Assembly: GCA_026990885.1 (NCBI GenBank)
Contig: JALXCO010000194.1
Span: forward strand, 1 to 5,183
Length of the DNA stretch: 5,183 nucleotides
Origin: Desulfurococcales archaeon
GTDB lineage: Archaea > Thermoproteota > Thermoprotei_A > Sulfolobales > AG1
Direction: 5' to 3'
Part shown: positions 4,410 through 5,183 of the stretch, piece by piece
Layout of the letters: every line of letters starts with the position of its first letter
Position numbering within the stretch: position 1 is the stretch's first letter
Translations under genes and position numbers: made by a program
Notes under the pieces: model-generated
Databases searched by the model: none
What the model was told of the DNA's origin: nothing
What the model saw: the letters and a program-made list of their open reading frames with translations, nothing else

Positions 4410-5183
4410 ATGGCTGGAGATAGAGCTGTATTATCTATAGCTTTCCTATCCACCAGGCTAACGGCTGATAGATGGATCGGCACTCTTAAAGAATTGCTAC
4501 ACCCTTCAGCCGCAGACATGGTTGAGTATAGGGTATATGAGATCATAAAGCCCAAAGCTATAGAGAGGGAGATAGCTAGGCTGGAGAGCCGGGACCTCAA
4601 ACGCTACGGCTTCATGGGGTTCACTAGCAAGTCAGCGATCAATATAGTTTTCAGCCGTGGAGGCTTGAGATCAAGGATCCTTGATCTATATAGCCGCGGC
4701 ACACTATTCTTTTCGACGGGTTCAGGTAGCTGGAGCCTCCTAAGGAAATACGGCATAGAATCGCTACACCCAAACACAGAGAATACAGAGGCGTTAATCG
4801 AGATTATATGTAGATCTTCAAGACCCCGAGCAAATATAGCTGTAGTGAGCTCCACACATATAGATTTAGGTGGCCCCTGGTGCATGCATGTGAATATAGA
4901 TCAGTATAAGGTATATAAGCTGGAGCCCGATAAGGATAGGGTAGAGGACCTCAAGTATTTCCTCAGGCAGGATAGTGAGCGCGTAAAGATAATAGTTATC
5001 CCATCACTAACCGCGGCAAACATACTCCTCGACACAATACATAGCGCCGCCAACAAATACGGCTTACAGAATACTATACTCTACCTGTTGAGTGAGAGGA
5101 TATATAGAGGATCCAGAAACAGGCTAAGGCATATAGATGATGCAGCCATAGCAGTCTCGAGGTCCCCAAACACAAACAGCTTT
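4410..5183 (+). CDS. hemD: Uroporphyrinogen-III synthase, divergent, C-terminus cut by window end
   Basis: Predicted to cyclise hydroxymethylbilane with inversion of ring D, giving uroporphyrinogen III. From ATG 4410 the frame is open for 258 codons to the window edge. The family is poorly conserved in sequence, so the call rests on patterns and context. YGFMGFTSKSAINIVF (66-81) fits the domain-2 FTSxxAV motif. STGSGSWSLLRKYGIE (102-117) fits the 'vG..Ta..L...G' turn, and HPNTENTEALIEII (120-133) fits the crossover after it. IAVVSST (143-149) and YKVYKLEP (166-173) resemble the second-domain entry and VYRTEP. KIIVIPSLTAANILLDTI (193-210) resembles the second '(f)TSpsav' motif. AAIAVSRSPNTNSF at the edge resembles the C-terminal 'A..PTp..l' segment, so only a few residues are probably missing. 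It starts 2 bases after the aldo/keto reductase with an SD site inside that gene. Position in a heme operon raises confidence. Confidence 0.75.
   Translation, partial: MAGDRAVLSIAFLSTRLTADRWIGTLKELLHPSAADMVEYRVYEIIKPKAIEREIARLESRDLKRYGFMGFTSKSAINIVFSRGGLRSRILDLYSRGTLFFSTGSGSWSLLRKYGIESLHPNTENTEALIEIICRSSRPRANIAVVSSTHIDLGGPWCMHVNIDQYKVYKLEPDKDRVEDLKYFLRQDSERVKIIVIPSLTAANILLDTIHSAANKYGLQNTILYLLSERIYRGSRNRLRHIDDAAIAVSRSPNTNSF

Noticed and set aside
3625..4885. Minus-strand open frames antisense to the aldo/keto reductase and hemD
   Set aside because: They arise from the codon pattern of the plus-strand genes. One bridges the two genes, but it lacks coding character and start signals.
1..5183. 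Search for tRNA, box C/D RNA, CRISPR repeats, insertion-sequence ends or defence genes
   Set aside because: No cloverleaf ending, paired C/D boxes in non-coding sequence, spaced direct repeats, transposase motifs or terminal inverted repeats were seen.

Overview
The window looks like part of the chromosome of a thermophilic crenarchaeon (Thermoproteota, class Thermoprotei). The signs are heavy use of ATA, AGA, AGG and GAG codons, archaeal TATA-type promoter elements, Shine-Dalgarno (SD) matches to the archaeal 16S 3' end (GGAG, GGTGA, GTGATC), tightly overlapping genes, and a set of enzymes typical of archaeal siroheme-dependent heme synthesis. I cannot name a genus from the sequence alone.

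Layout. Bases 1-194 hold the N-terminal part of an unrecognised gene on the minus strand that runs off the left edge. Bases 195-512 are an AT-rich divergent intergenic region. It has a promoter facing each way and a 10-bp element that occurs once, in inverted orientation, next to each promoter. From 513 to the right edge there is one plus-strand operon of five genes with no gap larger than 38 bases: a precorrin-2 dehydrogenase (CysG-N/Met8p family, TTG start), glutamyl-tRNA reductase hemA (overlapping by 26 bases), a single-chain siroheme decarboxylase joining AhbA-like and AhbB-like halves (overlapping by 11 bases from the start preferred here), an aldo/keto reductase (GTG start, after 38 bases), and a divergent uroporphyrinogen-III synthase hemD (after 2 bases), cut by the window end.

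How the genes work together. HemA makes glutamate-1-semialdehyde from glutamyl-tRNA, the entry to C5 tetrapyrrole synthesis. HemD closes and inverts ring D to give uroporphyrinogen III. After methylation to precorrin-2 by an enzyme not seen here, the precorrin-2 dehydrogenase makes sirohydrochlorin. Iron insertion gives siroheme, and AhbAB decarboxylates siroheme to 12,18-didecarboxysiroheme on the way to heme. HemL, HemB, HemC, the uroporphyrinogen methyltransferase, a dedicated chelatase, AhbC and AhbD are absent from this window and could lie downstream or elsewhere. The aldo/keto reductase has no assigned step in this pathway and is the least explained member of the operon.

No tRNA, rRNA, insertion sequence, CRISPR array or clear terminator was seen. 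The most interesting points are the AhbA-AhbB fusion, the aldo/keto reductase inside the operon, the sequence-divergent HemA and HemD, and the paired inverted element between the divergent promoters.
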